Positions 14,339 through 24,000 of a stretch of DNA of 51,155 nucleotides are shown piece by piece. Each line of letters opens with the position of its first letter. The stretch's first letter is position 1. Below the pieces are notes generated by a model that made no database searches, had not been told where the DNA came from, and saw only the letters and a list, made by a program, of their open reading frames with translations. The DNA is from an uncultured Oscillibacter sp. (GTDB lineage: Bacteria > Bacillota > Clostridia > Oscillospirales > Oscillospiraceae). A program made the position numbers and the translations under genes. The stretch is taken from NCBI GenBank assembly GCA_910583695.1, contig CAJTZL010000014.1, forward strand, positions 1 through 51,155, given 5' to 3'.

Positions 14339-17209
14339 ATGGGAAAGATCATTGCGTCGACTTATGAGATTTTACAGGAGATCGGCTCCGGCGGCGGCGG
14401 CGTCGTGTACCTCGGGCGGCATCTGCGGCTGAATAAAAAGATCGTACTGAAGGAATACAAGCGGACCGGCGCGACAAAACCGGCGGCACTGAGCCGGGAA
14501 GTGGACGCGCTGAAGAATCTGAGCCACACATACATCCCCCAAGTCTATGACTATGTGGAGGAGGAGGGAAGCGTCTACTCCGTCATGGACTTTATTGAGG
14601 GGGAGAGCCTGGACAAGCCCCTGAAACGGGGAGAGCGCTTTGCACAGCCCCAGGTGATTGAGTGGGCCTGCCAGCTGCTGGATGCCCTGCACTATCTGCA
14701 CGGCCGTCCGCCCTACGGCATTCTGCACAGCGACATCAAGCCGGCGAATATCATGCTCACGCCCCAAGGGGGCATTCGCCTGATCGACTTCAACATCGCT
14801 CTGGCGCTGGGGGAGGCGGGGGCCGTCCGGGTGGGGTTCAGCCGGGGCTACGCCTCTCCGGAGCATTACGGGATTGCCTATATGGCCCCTTCCGCCCAGG
14901 CCAGCCTTGCGAAAACGCAGATAAGCGCCGAGACGCAGCTCCCTACCGCTCCCGACACACAGCTTTCCAGGGGGTCCAGCACCTCCGGCGGAGCCGTGAT
15001 GCTGGACGTCCGTTCGGATATCTACAGCCTCGGCGCGACGCTTTATCACCTTCTCACTGGGAGGAGACCTGCCCAAAACGCTGGAGAAGTGGCGCCCATC
15101 CTGCCTCAGGAAGCAAGTCCCGCCGTTGCCGCCATCATTCAAAAGGCAATGGCGCCAAACCCGGAGGAGCGCTATCAGACGGCGGAGGAAATGCTCGGAG
15201 CGTTCAAGAGCCTGTCCCGGAACGATCCCCGGGTAAAACGCCATAGGCGCCGGGCCGCGGCGGCCCTGTCGGCTCTGGCCGTGATTTTTCTGGTGGGAAC
15301 GTTCTGCGCGTTGACGGGCCTCAAGCAGATGGAGCAGGAGCAGGAGCGGGAAAAGCGGGCCGCCGAGGATGCCGAGCGGGCGCTGGCGCTCATCTCCGCA
15401 TCCGAGAGTGCCTGCCGCAGCGGCGATATTGCCGGAGCGTCCGCCTATGCCGCAGAGGCCCTGGCTCTGGAATCTCCCTACGGCCCCCGGGCGCAAAGGG
15501 CCTTGACGGAGGCCCTTGGAGTTTACGACCTGTCCGACAGCTTCGGCTTCTGCCGGACCTGGATGCTGCCCAGTGCGCCTCTGAAAATTGCGCTGTCTCC
15601 AAGGGGGACCAAGACGGCAGCCGTAGTCCACGGACAGGTGATGGTCTTCGATGCCTCCGACGGCGGGCAGATCGCTTCACTGCCTGCTGAGCCCTCCGCC
15701 CTGGCGGATGCCGTGTTTATGGGGGAGGAGGCCATACTCTATGCCGGGGACGGGGCTCTGCGCTGCTATGACCTGTCCGCCAGGCGGGAGCTCTGGAGCG
15801 GCAGGCCCGCAACCGGAATCGCTCTCTCCGCCGACGGAGCCGTTGCCGCCGCCGTTTACAGGGACGAAAATCTGGCGGCAGTTTACGACGCCCAAACCGG
15901 CGAGGCCCGAAGAGCGGTCTCTTTCCATGAAAAGCGCCAAGGCGTTCCGCCAAACGACGTGTTTGCGGACCCGGAGGATGCGCTCTTCTCCCTCAGCGGA
16001 AACGGAGACTGGCTGGCGGTCAGCTTCTCCGACGGGGGGCTTCGTGTTTTCAGCCTGCGGGACAGCGCGGAGGACCTGGAGATCTTCGGCGCTTCAGCGT
16101 ACCGTCATTTTGAGGGGGGCTTCTATGGCCGCTATTTTGCGTTCTCCGCTTCGAAGGAGGACGAGTCGGTCTTTGCGGTGATTGATTTGGAGACGGGAGA
16201 GCAGACAGGCGGCTTTTCCTCACCGAATATGTTTCACGTGCAGGCAGACGAGAGGGAGCTCCTGGTTTCGACGGAAAATATTCTGGTAAGGCTGGACCCA
16301 GTCACAGGGGAACAGGAAGAGCTGGCGTACACGGAGGCGGATATCGCCGCCTTTTCCAGAAGTGGCCCTTATACGCTGACGGCTGTTGAAAACGGCTCCG
16401 TGTCCTTTTTTGACGGGCAGGCCGCGCTGGTGAGAACGCAGGGTATCGCTTGTGACTTTACGGCGATGGCGGGAGACTGCGTGCTCCTCGCCAACCGGAA
16501 CGAGCCCTCTCTGCGGCTGATGCGGCTGGAGACACACCCGGAGGCCCAGGTACTTGCCTATGACAGGAGCTATACCCACGATGAGGCGAGGCTTACTCCC
16601 GAAGGCGGCGCGATGCTGTTTCGCTATGACGGTTTTCGGATATACGGCCCGGACGGGGCCCTGCTGGCCAATGTGGACCTTGACAACAGCGGACAGGTTT
16701 ATGACCAGCAGTACCGCCGGGATGGAGAGGGGGACTATCTGGAGGTCCTGTACAACAACGGGACGGCCCGGAGCTACTCCGCCAAGGACGGACGCCTCCT
16801 CTCCGAAACGGCGGGGCCGCCGCCGGACAGGACGCTGGATGAGGAGTTCCTCACCGACCACCTGCGGATCACCGCGCCCCTCCACGGGGCCCCGGCGGCC
16901 TATGACCGGGAGACGGGTGCACTGGTTCGCGAATTGGAAAAGGACGATTATCTGACCTATGTTACGCAAGTGGAGGACTATGTCGTAACGGAGTATATCA
17001 CTGCCCAGGGAGAGCGGTATGGACTGCTGCTGGATGGAAACTGTGAGACGCTGGCCCGTCTGCCGGACCTCTGTGATATCCTGCCGGACGGGAGGCTGGT
17101 GTTTGACGATATGAGGGGAAATCTGCGGCAGAGCCACATTTATTCTTTGGAGGAGCTGGAGGCTCTTGCAAAAGACAGAGAAGAACCGATGAGGAGGAAC
17201 GAAACATGA
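14339..17209 (+). CDS. transmembrane Ser/Thr protein kinase with large propeller-like outer domain
   Basis: 956 residues. The kinase domain covers residues 5-285: glycine loop EIGSGGGGVVYLGR, Lys38 in VLKEYK, catalytic HSDIKPANIM (Asp132; Ser replaces Arg of HRD), LIDFNIA (Asp150; Asn replaces Gly of DFG) and GYASPEHYG. The membrane helix lies near 309-328 (LSALAVIFLVGTFCALTGL), followed by a short coiled segment. The remaining 600 residues repeat motifs such as LSGNGDWLAVSFSDGGLRVF and so look like a beta-propeller outside the cell. The start is ATG 14339 after GGAGAG; GTG 14330 is an alternative. The stop overlaps the next gene as ATGA. Likely partners are the PP2C phosphatase and FHA protein of this operon. 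Confidence 0.88.
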   Translation: MGKIIASTYEILQEIGSGGGGVVYLGRHLRLNKKIVLKEYKRTGATKPAALSREVDALKNLSHTYIPQVYDYVEEEGSVYSVMDFIEGESLDKPLKRGERFAQPQVIEWACQLLDALHYLHGRPPYGILHSDIKPANIMLTPQGGIRLIDFNIALALGEAGAVRVGFSRGYASPEHYGIAYMAPSAQASLAKTQISAETQLPTAPDTQLSRGSSTSGGAVMLDVRSDIYSLGATLYHLLTGRRPAQNAGEVAPILPQEASPAVAAIIQKAMAPNPEERYQTAEEMLGAFKSLSRNDPRVKRHRRRAAAALSALAVIFLVGTFCALTGLKQMEQEQEREKRAAEDAERALALISASESACRSGDIAGASAYAAEALALESPYGPRAQRALTEALGVYDLSDSFGFCRTWMLPSAPLKIALSPRGTKTAAVVHGQVMVFDASDGGQIASLPAEPSALADAVFMGEEAILYAGDGALRCYDLSARRELWSGRPATGIALSADGAVAAAVYRDENLAAVYDAQTGEARRAVSFHEKRQGVPPNDVFADPEDALFSLSGNGDWLAVSFSDGGLRVFSLRDSAEDLEIFGASAYRHFEGGFYGRYFAFSASKEDESVFAVIDLETGEQTGGFSSPNMFHVQADERELLVSTENILVRLDPVTGEQEELAYTEADIAAFSRSGPYTLTAVENGSVSFFDGQAALVRTQGIACDFTAMAGDCVLLANRNEPSLRLMRLETHPEAQVLAYDRSYTHDEARLTPEGGAMLFRYDGFRIYGPDGALLANVDLDNSGQVYDQQYRRDGEGDYLEVLYNNGTARSYSAKDGRLLSETAGPPPDRTLDEEFLTDHLRITAPLHGAPAAYDRETGALVRELEKDDYLTYVTQVEDYVVTEYITAQGERYGLLLDGNCETLARLPDLCDILPDGRLVFDDMRGNLRQSHIYSLEELEALAKDREEPMRRNET

Positions 17210-20200
17210 AGAGAATGAGACGGGGCCTGGCGCTGCTTCTGGCGCTGTTGCTGGCGGCTTCCGCACTGCCGGCGGCACTGGCGGCGGAAGAAACGGTGGA
17301 AACCCAGGAGGTGGAGACGCAGGCGGAGGATGCGGCAGAGGTCCAGGAGGCGGAGACGGAGGAGCCTGCCGGCGAGGTGGCCTATTCCACGGAGGGAGAA
17401 GCCGTCGTGACTGTTACCGTGGACCCCGGCAAGGCCGGAACCTCAGACGGAGAAGGGAATCCCTATGTCCTCTTTGAGGAGGACGGCGGCTATACCATCC
17501 CCCTGCCCTCGTGGACGGAGTTCCCCATTGCGGTGGACTTCATGGTGGGGGAACAGGAGTTCCGCACGGTTTTCGGCAATGAGGCGGAGACAAACGAGGT
17601 GGGAGGACACGTTTTCAGAGTTCGCCTTGAAGCGGCTCCGGAGCCGGAGTCGGAGGAGACCTTGTACGTGACCGTAGGCGGCCGGAGGGTGGATTTGGTT
17701 CCTGAGGAGTCCGCCCCCCTGTCCATGCTGCCGTTAGAGGAAAGATGGTACAATCTGGACTTGAGCAGCTATTTCCCCGATGAGCTGAGGGCGGTGGATA
17801 TCTCCGCCATGCTGGATAAATTGGCGGAGAGATACGCGAATGTCACCGGGAATCCGGATCAGGTGTCCGCCTGGGCAAAGTGGTCTTACTATAATGAAGA
17901 GGGAGACTATGTCGGCCAAAACGACAACTATACCATCGTTGGAAGTGAGAAGACTCTGGACTTGTCTCAAGGCGGCCTGAACAGCAGCCGCCAGCTGACC
18001 CTGGAGCTGATTATCGGCAGGGCAGATCCCCTGAACCAGAATAATATCCGCTATATGATCCAGGTCAAAACACTTTATCTCCGTGACCTGCTTACGTTTG
18101 TTGGGTTGAACGGAGTGAGGATCAACCGTTCGTACTACAATGCCTCCAGCAGCAGCTGGAATGGAAAAGCGGAAATGCAGCTCAACATTGACGGCGACAC
18201 CTGGGACGGCAAGAGCCCCTTTTCCGTGAAGATGGAAACAGGCAGCCTGAGCGGCGGGATCTCCTGGAGGGCCTGCGAGGGCTATCACGAAACCCTTGAA
18301 CAGGCTCAGGCCGCTCCGGACATTACCGCAGAGCTCAAAACCAGCGGCTATGAGGGGGATTTTGCCAGGAAGCAGGATTTTTCTCAGATGCCGTCCGTAA
18401 CCGTTGTGTTCGAGCGCTCCGGGAGTGCCGGCATGGTGATGCCGTTCTGCATCCGTGCCTACAAGAGCAGCGACAGCGTACAGCTTGAGTACCAGCTGTA
18501 TCGGAAAAGCGGGACCAGCTATGAAGACCGTGTGGCGGAAAATATCTCCTGGGTGACGGGGGCCGACGGCGTGAGAACGGGCATCTATGAAATGTCCGAC
18601 GCGAGTTTCCCGGCGGACGGGACCTATTATGCCGCCGCCTACTACATGCATAACGGCAGTCAGGTCGGCGCGGGGAATATCCGAACCTATGTGGAAAAGA
18701 CCGTCGTCGGCCGCTTTACCTCCGCCGACCAGGCTGCCGGAGAGGATATTACCAGTCAGCTCTTTGGCGGAGGATATCCGGCGAATTACAGCGGCGGCGT
18801 GACGTTCACAGTTATTTTGAAAAACGGAACGCTCAAGCATCTGGCGGCCAAGACCACGGGGAAGCAGCTGCCCGACGCCCCGGAGCCCCTTTCCGAGGAC
18901 ACCTATTTCCGTGTGAACGGCGCGAAGCAGGGCGGGCGGTCTTTAAATGCCTATGCCATGCCTTATGATGCGGACAGCTATTACTATAACGGATTCCAGA
19001 CCGTGCTGCTGCTGGACGGAGAGGAAAACGCGGTCTCCGGAGAGATCGCCCCCACCTTCTGGAGCGGCGGCAAGGTGGACGTATTCGCGGGGCTGGACAT
19101 GGACGGGCAGATGGCCGGTGCGCAAAAGCAAATCAGCGGTGAGAGCAGAATCACCTTTGCCAACGGCGCGGCGGTGCCCTATTCCGCGGCCGCCGAAAAC
19201 GGCAGGAATCTCAAAAACTACTGGGTCACGTTCCTGACCAGACAGCCCGGCAAGGCCCTGTTTGTCAACGGTGTCAACGACGAAAGCCGCCGGGACGAGG
19301 AGACCGGCTATCCCGTCCGGGAGGTCTTCCTGACGGACGAGTATGATCATCACCATGACATCTTCTTTGCCAACGTGGGAAGTGAGCAGCTGACCAACCT
19401 GAACGTGGAGCTGCTGGAGGCCGAGAACGTCCGGCTTGACGACTATTGGCAGATCGGCCAGACAAAGACACTGGCTCCCTTCACAACCACCCGGGAGAGG
19501 TCCAGCTATGGCGAGCTCTGGAATGTGTCCAAGATCCGTCTGGTTCCTGTCATGAAGGACGGCGTGGCCCAGGCGGGTGTGGTCAGCGGCACGCTGAAAT
19601 TTTCCGCCGACGGCGTCGAGCCCATTTATATTAAGCTGACCGGTGTGGCCGGAGCGCCCAAAATCACAACGGATTCCATCTGGGACGGCGTGAAGTTTGT
19701 ACACTACTCCTGCCTGATTCAGACCAACAACATGTACGGCTCCGACGCGGTAAAATTTACCCGGACCGGCAGTCTGCCCAGCGGCGTCAGCCTGAAGGAA
19801 AACGGGGAGCTCTATGGCGTTCCCAAGGAGACCGGCACCTTCACCTTCACGGTCAAGGCGGTCTACAACAACGACCCCTCCATGAGCGACAGCAAGGAAT
19901 TTACCCTGACAATCCTTCCCAACACGGACAAAAACGTGCTGGACACCAACAGCGGCGCCCAGGGCTATCCCCTGGAGGAGAACGGAGCGATTCCGGACCA
20001 GAGCGGCACGCTTAAGGACCAGGTGTTCCACTCCACCGGTGAGTTCAGCGAGTTCATGAACTTCTACCTGGACGGTAAGGAGCTGACCCCGGGCACGGAT
20101 TACACCGCAGAGAGCGGCAGCACAAAAATCACCGTCCGGGCCCAGACCTTCAAAAATGCCGGAAACGGCAGCCACACCATCTCCGCCGAGTTCCGTACCG

Positions 20201-20943
20201 GCGCATCCTACAACGGCGTTATGCATAGTACGGCTCAGAATTTTACCCTGTCTGGAATTGCTGGCGGTTCCACCGGAGGCTCCGCCGGCGGGAGCTCCGG
20301 GAGCTCCGGCGGCTCCGGTTCCTCCAGCACAGGCAAAAAGCCCGAAACTCAGAAGCCCGCGCCGAAGCCCGTCCCCGACACGAAGCCCACTGTGGCCGAC
20401 GTGATGCGGGACATCGACCCGGGTCAGTGGTTCTTCCCCGATGTGGACTGGGCCTATCAGAAGGGGCTGATGGTGGGCGTCACCGGCAGCACTTACCAGC
20501 CTTACGGTTCCATCTCTCCCGCTACGGTGGTAGTGGTCCTGGCCCGTCTGAACGGGACGGATCTGAGCCCCTGGGCGGAGAAGGCGGCAGAGGGCGTGAA
20601 GCCCGGAGAGTGGTACAGCGCGGCGGCCTCCTGGGCCAGGGAGAGCGGCCTTTTGCCCGAGGGGCCCTTCGAGGCCGCAGCCCCCATGAGCCGCGGACAG
20701 ATGGCGGTGATGCTGCTGAAGTATCTGAAACACCTGGGCATCGACTGCACGCTGCCCGCCAAGCCCGTGGAGTTCCAGGATGCGGCACTGATGACCGGGG
20801 AGGAAAGCGGCGCCTTCCAGGCGCTCTACCAGTTCGGCATTTTCAAGGGCGTGGGCAATGCCACCATGGACGTGGCGGGCTTTACCACCCGGGCGCAGTT
20901 TGCGGTGCTGCTGCACCGGCTGTCCGTGTTCGTGGGAGAGTGA
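17206..20943 (+). CDS. large secreted SLH-domain surface protein
   Basis: 1245 residues with a clear signal peptide (LALLLALLLAASALPAALAA), an acidic Glu/Thr-rich stretch, several beta-rich Ig-like regions including a putative-Ig motif (TGSLPSGVSLKENGELYGVP near 860), then an X2-like module (about 925-1015). A Gly/Ser linker and a Pro/Lys-rich segment follow. Three SLH repeats at about 1063-1245 (WFFPDVDWAYQKGLMVG, YSAAASWARESGLLP, FQALYQFGIFKGVG) anchor it to cell-wall secondary polymer. ATG 17206 overlaps the kinase stop (ATGA), so the two are translationally coupled. It may be the pilus-associated adhesin or a substrate of the system; that is inference. Confidence 0.85.
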   Translation: MKRMRRGLALLLALLLAASALPAALAAEETVETQEVETQAEDAAEVQEAETEEPAGEVAYSTEGEAVVTVTVDPGKAGTSDGEGNPYVLFEEDGGYTIPLPSWTEFPIAVDFMVGEQEFRTVFGNEAETNEVGGHVFRVRLEAAPEPESEETLYVTVGGRRVDLVPEESAPLSMLPLEERWYNLDLSSYFPDELRAVDISAMLDKLAERYANVTGNPDQVSAWAKWSYYNEEGDYVGQNDNYTIVGSEKTLDLSQGGLNSSRQLTLELIIGRADPLNQNNIRYMIQVKTLYLRDLLTFVGLNGVRINRSYYNASSSSWNGKAEMQLNIDGDTWDGKSPFSVKMETGSLSGGISWRACEGYHETLEQAQAAPDITAELKTSGYEGDFARKQDFSQMPSVTVVFERSGSAGMVMPFCIRAYKSSDSVQLEYQLYRKSGTSYEDRVAENISWVTGADGVRTGIYEMSDASFPADGTYYAAAYYMHNGSQVGAGNIRTYVEKTVVGRFTSADQAAGEDITSQLFGGGYPANYSGGVTFTVILKNGTLKHLAAKTTGKQLPDAPEPLSEDTYFRVNGAKQGGRSLNAYAMPYDADSYYYNGFQTVLLLDGEENAVSGEIAPTFWSGGKVDVFAGLDMDGQMAGAQKQISGESRITFANGAAVPYSAAAENGRNLKNYWVTFLTRQPGKALFVNGVNDESRRDEETGYPVREVFLTDEYDHHHDIFFANVGSEQLTNLNVELLEAENVRLDDYWQIGQTKTLAPFTTTRERSSYGELWNVSKIRLVPVMKDGVAQAGVVSGTLKFSADGVEPIYIKLTGVAGAPKITTDSIWDGVKFVHYSCLIQTNNMYGSDAVKFTRTGSLPSGVSLKENGELYGVPKETGTFTFTVKAVYNNDPSMSDSKEFTLTILPNTDKNVLDTNSGAQGYPLEENGAIPDQSGTLKDQVFHSTGEFSEFMNFYLDGKELTPGTDYTAESGSTKITVRAQTFKNAGNGSHTISAEFRTGASYNGVMHSTAQNFTLSGIAGGSTGGSAGGSSGSSGGSGSSSTGKKPETQKPAPKPVPDTKPTVADVMRDIDPGQWFFPDVDWAYQKGLMVGVTGSTYQPYGSISPATVVVVLARLNGTDLSPWAEKAAEGVKPGEWYSAAASWARESGLLPEGPFEAAAPMSRGQMAVMLLKYLKHLGIDCTLPAKPVEFQDAALMTGEESGAFQALYQFGIFKGVGNATMDVAGFTTRAQFAVLLHRLSVFVGE

Positions 20944-20951
20944 GCGGGCGA

Positions 20952-20976
20952 GGGGCCGGGCAAACGGTCCGGCCCC
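20952..20976 (+). terminator. GC-rich hairpin between the two surface-protein genes
   Basis: GGGGCCGG (20952-20959) pairs with CCGGCCCC (20969-20976) 8 bases after the first SLH gene. Only a weak T-run follows, so it may attenuate rather than stop transcription into the next gene. Confidence 0.5.
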
Positions 20977-21015
20977 CTCTGAAAAATAGAATTGTGGACA
21001 ACGGGAGGAGAAGCG

Positions 21016-24000
21016 ATGAAAAAGCGGATTTTGTCCCTGATGCTGGCGCTGTGTTTGGCGTTGACCATGCTGCCGGGGACGGCCAGCGCGGCGGTGGTGG
21101 CCTCCGGCGAGTGCGGAGCGGAGGGGGGAAACGTCACTTGGTCCCTGGACGACGCGGGAACGCTGACTATCAGCGGAACAGGGAAAATGAAAGATTACAC
21201 TTTTAATGATGGAGAAGATTTTGAACCTCCTTGGCCTATCTACGACACCAAGGAAGTACGAATTGAAATGGGTGTTACTAGTATTGGAGGTTGGGCGTTT
21301 ACAGGTTGTAAAATGATCAACGCCACCATTCCGGGGAGTGTGACCAGCATTGGGGAGTGTGCATTTAATGCATGTACCAGTTTAACCGAAATTACCATCC
21401 CGGATAGTGTAACCAGTGTTGGAAAAAGTGCGTTTAACAGATGCACTAGTTTAACCAGTGTCGCCATCTCGGGTAATTTGAGTAGCATTGAGGCTTCGAC
21501 ATTCTCATATTGCACTGGCTTGACCAGCGTTACCATCCCGGACGGTGTAACCAGCGTGGGAAGTTATGCATTTTATAACTGCACCAATTTGGACAGCATT
21601 ACCATTCTAGACAGTGTAACCAGTATTGGGGATAGCGCATTTTATGGCTGTAATAAATTCAGCAATATTTACTACTCCGGCACAAAAGCGCAATGGATGA
21701 ATATGTCAATTGAATCCTACAATGATTCCCCTGATTCCGCTGTCATCCACTGCTCCGACGGTATCATTGGAGCGGCGAGTACTGACGTCATCACTTCCGG
21801 CGAATGCGGAGCGCAGGGGAACAACCTCACCTGGACGCTGGACAAGGCGGGAACGCTGACCATCAGCGGCACAGGGGCGATGAGGGATTATTCCAATACC
21901 ACGATCCCGCCCTGGCAAAGCTACAGAAGTTCTATCAAAGCGATAGACATCCAAAATGGTATTACCAGGATAGGCTCTTGGGCATTTGCGAACTGCAAAA
22001 ATTTAACGAGCGTGACGATCCCCGACAGTGTCACCAGTATTGGATATCTTGCTTTTTGGGAGTGCAGCAGTTTAGCCGGAATCAAGATTCCCGACAATGT
22101 TACCAGCATTGAATATCGTGCATTTGACGGCTGCAGCGCTTTGGCAAGCGTGAATATTCCCCGTAGTATGACCCGGCTCGAAAATTCTATATTTTCCGGC
22201 TGTTCTTCTTTAACAAGCGTGACGATCCCCGAAAATATTACCAGTATTGGAGAATATGCGTTTGATTCCTGCACCAAGCTAAAAAGTGTTGTTCTTCCAG
22301 ACAGCCTTACCGAGCTTGGGCGCAGCGCATTTTCCTCCTGCAGTTCCTTGGAAAGCATAATCATTCCCGAGGGTGTTACCAGTATTGGATTGTATACGTT
22401 CAGCAGCTGCAGCTCCTTGGTCGAGCTGGTCATTCCCAGTGAAGTTACCAGCATTGATGCATATGCGTTTTCAGGATGTACCTCTTTAAAAAGTGTAACG
22501 ATTCCGGTTGGTATTACCGAAATTCCGTCGGATGTGTTTGACAGGTGCGAAAGTCTGTCTGATGTCTACTATTCCGGAACCAAAGCCCAGTGGAATCAGA
22601 TCACCGTTGATGTATACAATGATCCTCTCCTCGCCGCTATCATCCACTGCTCCGACGGCGACATTGTGCCCGAGGGCGGTGAATACACTTACAGCTACGA
22701 AATTATCGACTGGCTTGGCACGCCGGACCCGGAAACCGGGCACTATGCCGTCACCCGTTCCGACTCGGAGTATATGCTTGCTGTGGACGCGCCGATTGAG
22801 AGAATCGATAAGGTTTCCCTTGACGGCAGGGTGTTGACGCCAGAGCCCGTAAACGGTTCCGGCGATTACGATTACTGGCTGTTCCTGGCTCTTAAGGATG
22901 GAGTTATCTATACCTTTATCGAACTTGAAGATAAGGTTTTCACCAACCTGAAATGCGGCCTTCACTCACTCCAAATAGATTTTAAAGAGGACGAGCAGAC
23001 CGGTGAAAAGCCGGCCAGCGTAGCTCAGAACTTCGCCATCTGGCCCGAGAACCCCATTGTCCTGCGGGATGGCTATGTGGGCTTGACCTATTCTTACGAG
23101 ATCAATGATAACTGGACAAACCACGAGCTTTTTGAGGCCGACGAGGTCATGCGCCTCCCCGATGGGCTGACACTGGAGGAAACCGGCCTGATTTCCGGCA
23201 CACCTACGAAGGCGGGAACTTGGTATTTCTATATTGACGGCGGCAGTCAGGGTGCCGGCGGCGGGGCTGAGGCCTACAAGCTGACCATCAAGAAAACGCC
23301 CGAACCGGAGTACAAGCCGCTCCCTGACGGTGTGCGGTACGTTCCCTACTCCGAGCATATCATGGGGAATGATTCTAAGCCGGGAGGGGATGAAACGTTC
23401 CGGTGCGAGCTGACGGGAACACTCCCCAGCGGGCTGTCTCTGGATCCCGGCGGCGTGGTCTCCGGCGTTCCCATGGCGGCGGGGACCTGGAAGTTCTCGG
23501 TGCTGTGCCGGTGGAGTGATCTTGCCGCCGGAAAGACGGAGGACGAGCCCTGGGAGGAGTTCTATCAGCTGACCGTGGCGGGCAACACGGACGACGCCGT
23601 CCAGAAGCCCAATGACTATCCTATCGTCGACCCTGTGGGCACGCCGGACAGCGGCCGCCCCGGACACTTCTACAAGACAGCCTACTCGGAGGAGAGCCTG
23701 ACTATTGACGGCCCATACACCGAGTTCACCCGGCTGCTGATTGACGGCGTGGAGCAGGAAAGGGGCGTGGACTATACCGCCCGGGAGGGCAGCACGGTCA
23801 TCACCATCCGCTCTCAGACCTTCCGGAAGGTGGGAGAGGGCACCCACACCATCGCCGCCGAGTTCCGCGCAGGCGGCGCGCCGGAGGGGGTGCTGAAGCG
23901 GGCATCCCAGAATTACACGCTGAACATCTCCAAGCCCTCCGGCGGCAGCGGAGGAGGAAGCAGCGGCAGCGGGGGTGGAAGCTATCCCACCAGAGTGCCC

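Noticed and set aside
18943..20916. 657-codon minus-strand frame opposite the SLH gene
   Set aside because: High GC keeps this strand free of stops; the plus strand has a signal peptide and SLH repeats, so this is a shadow.
21240..22454. Repeated short motifs in the LRR gene as a possible CRISPR array
   Set aside because: The repeats are about 69 bases, imperfect, in frame and encode 23-residue leucine-rich repeats; there are no spacers.
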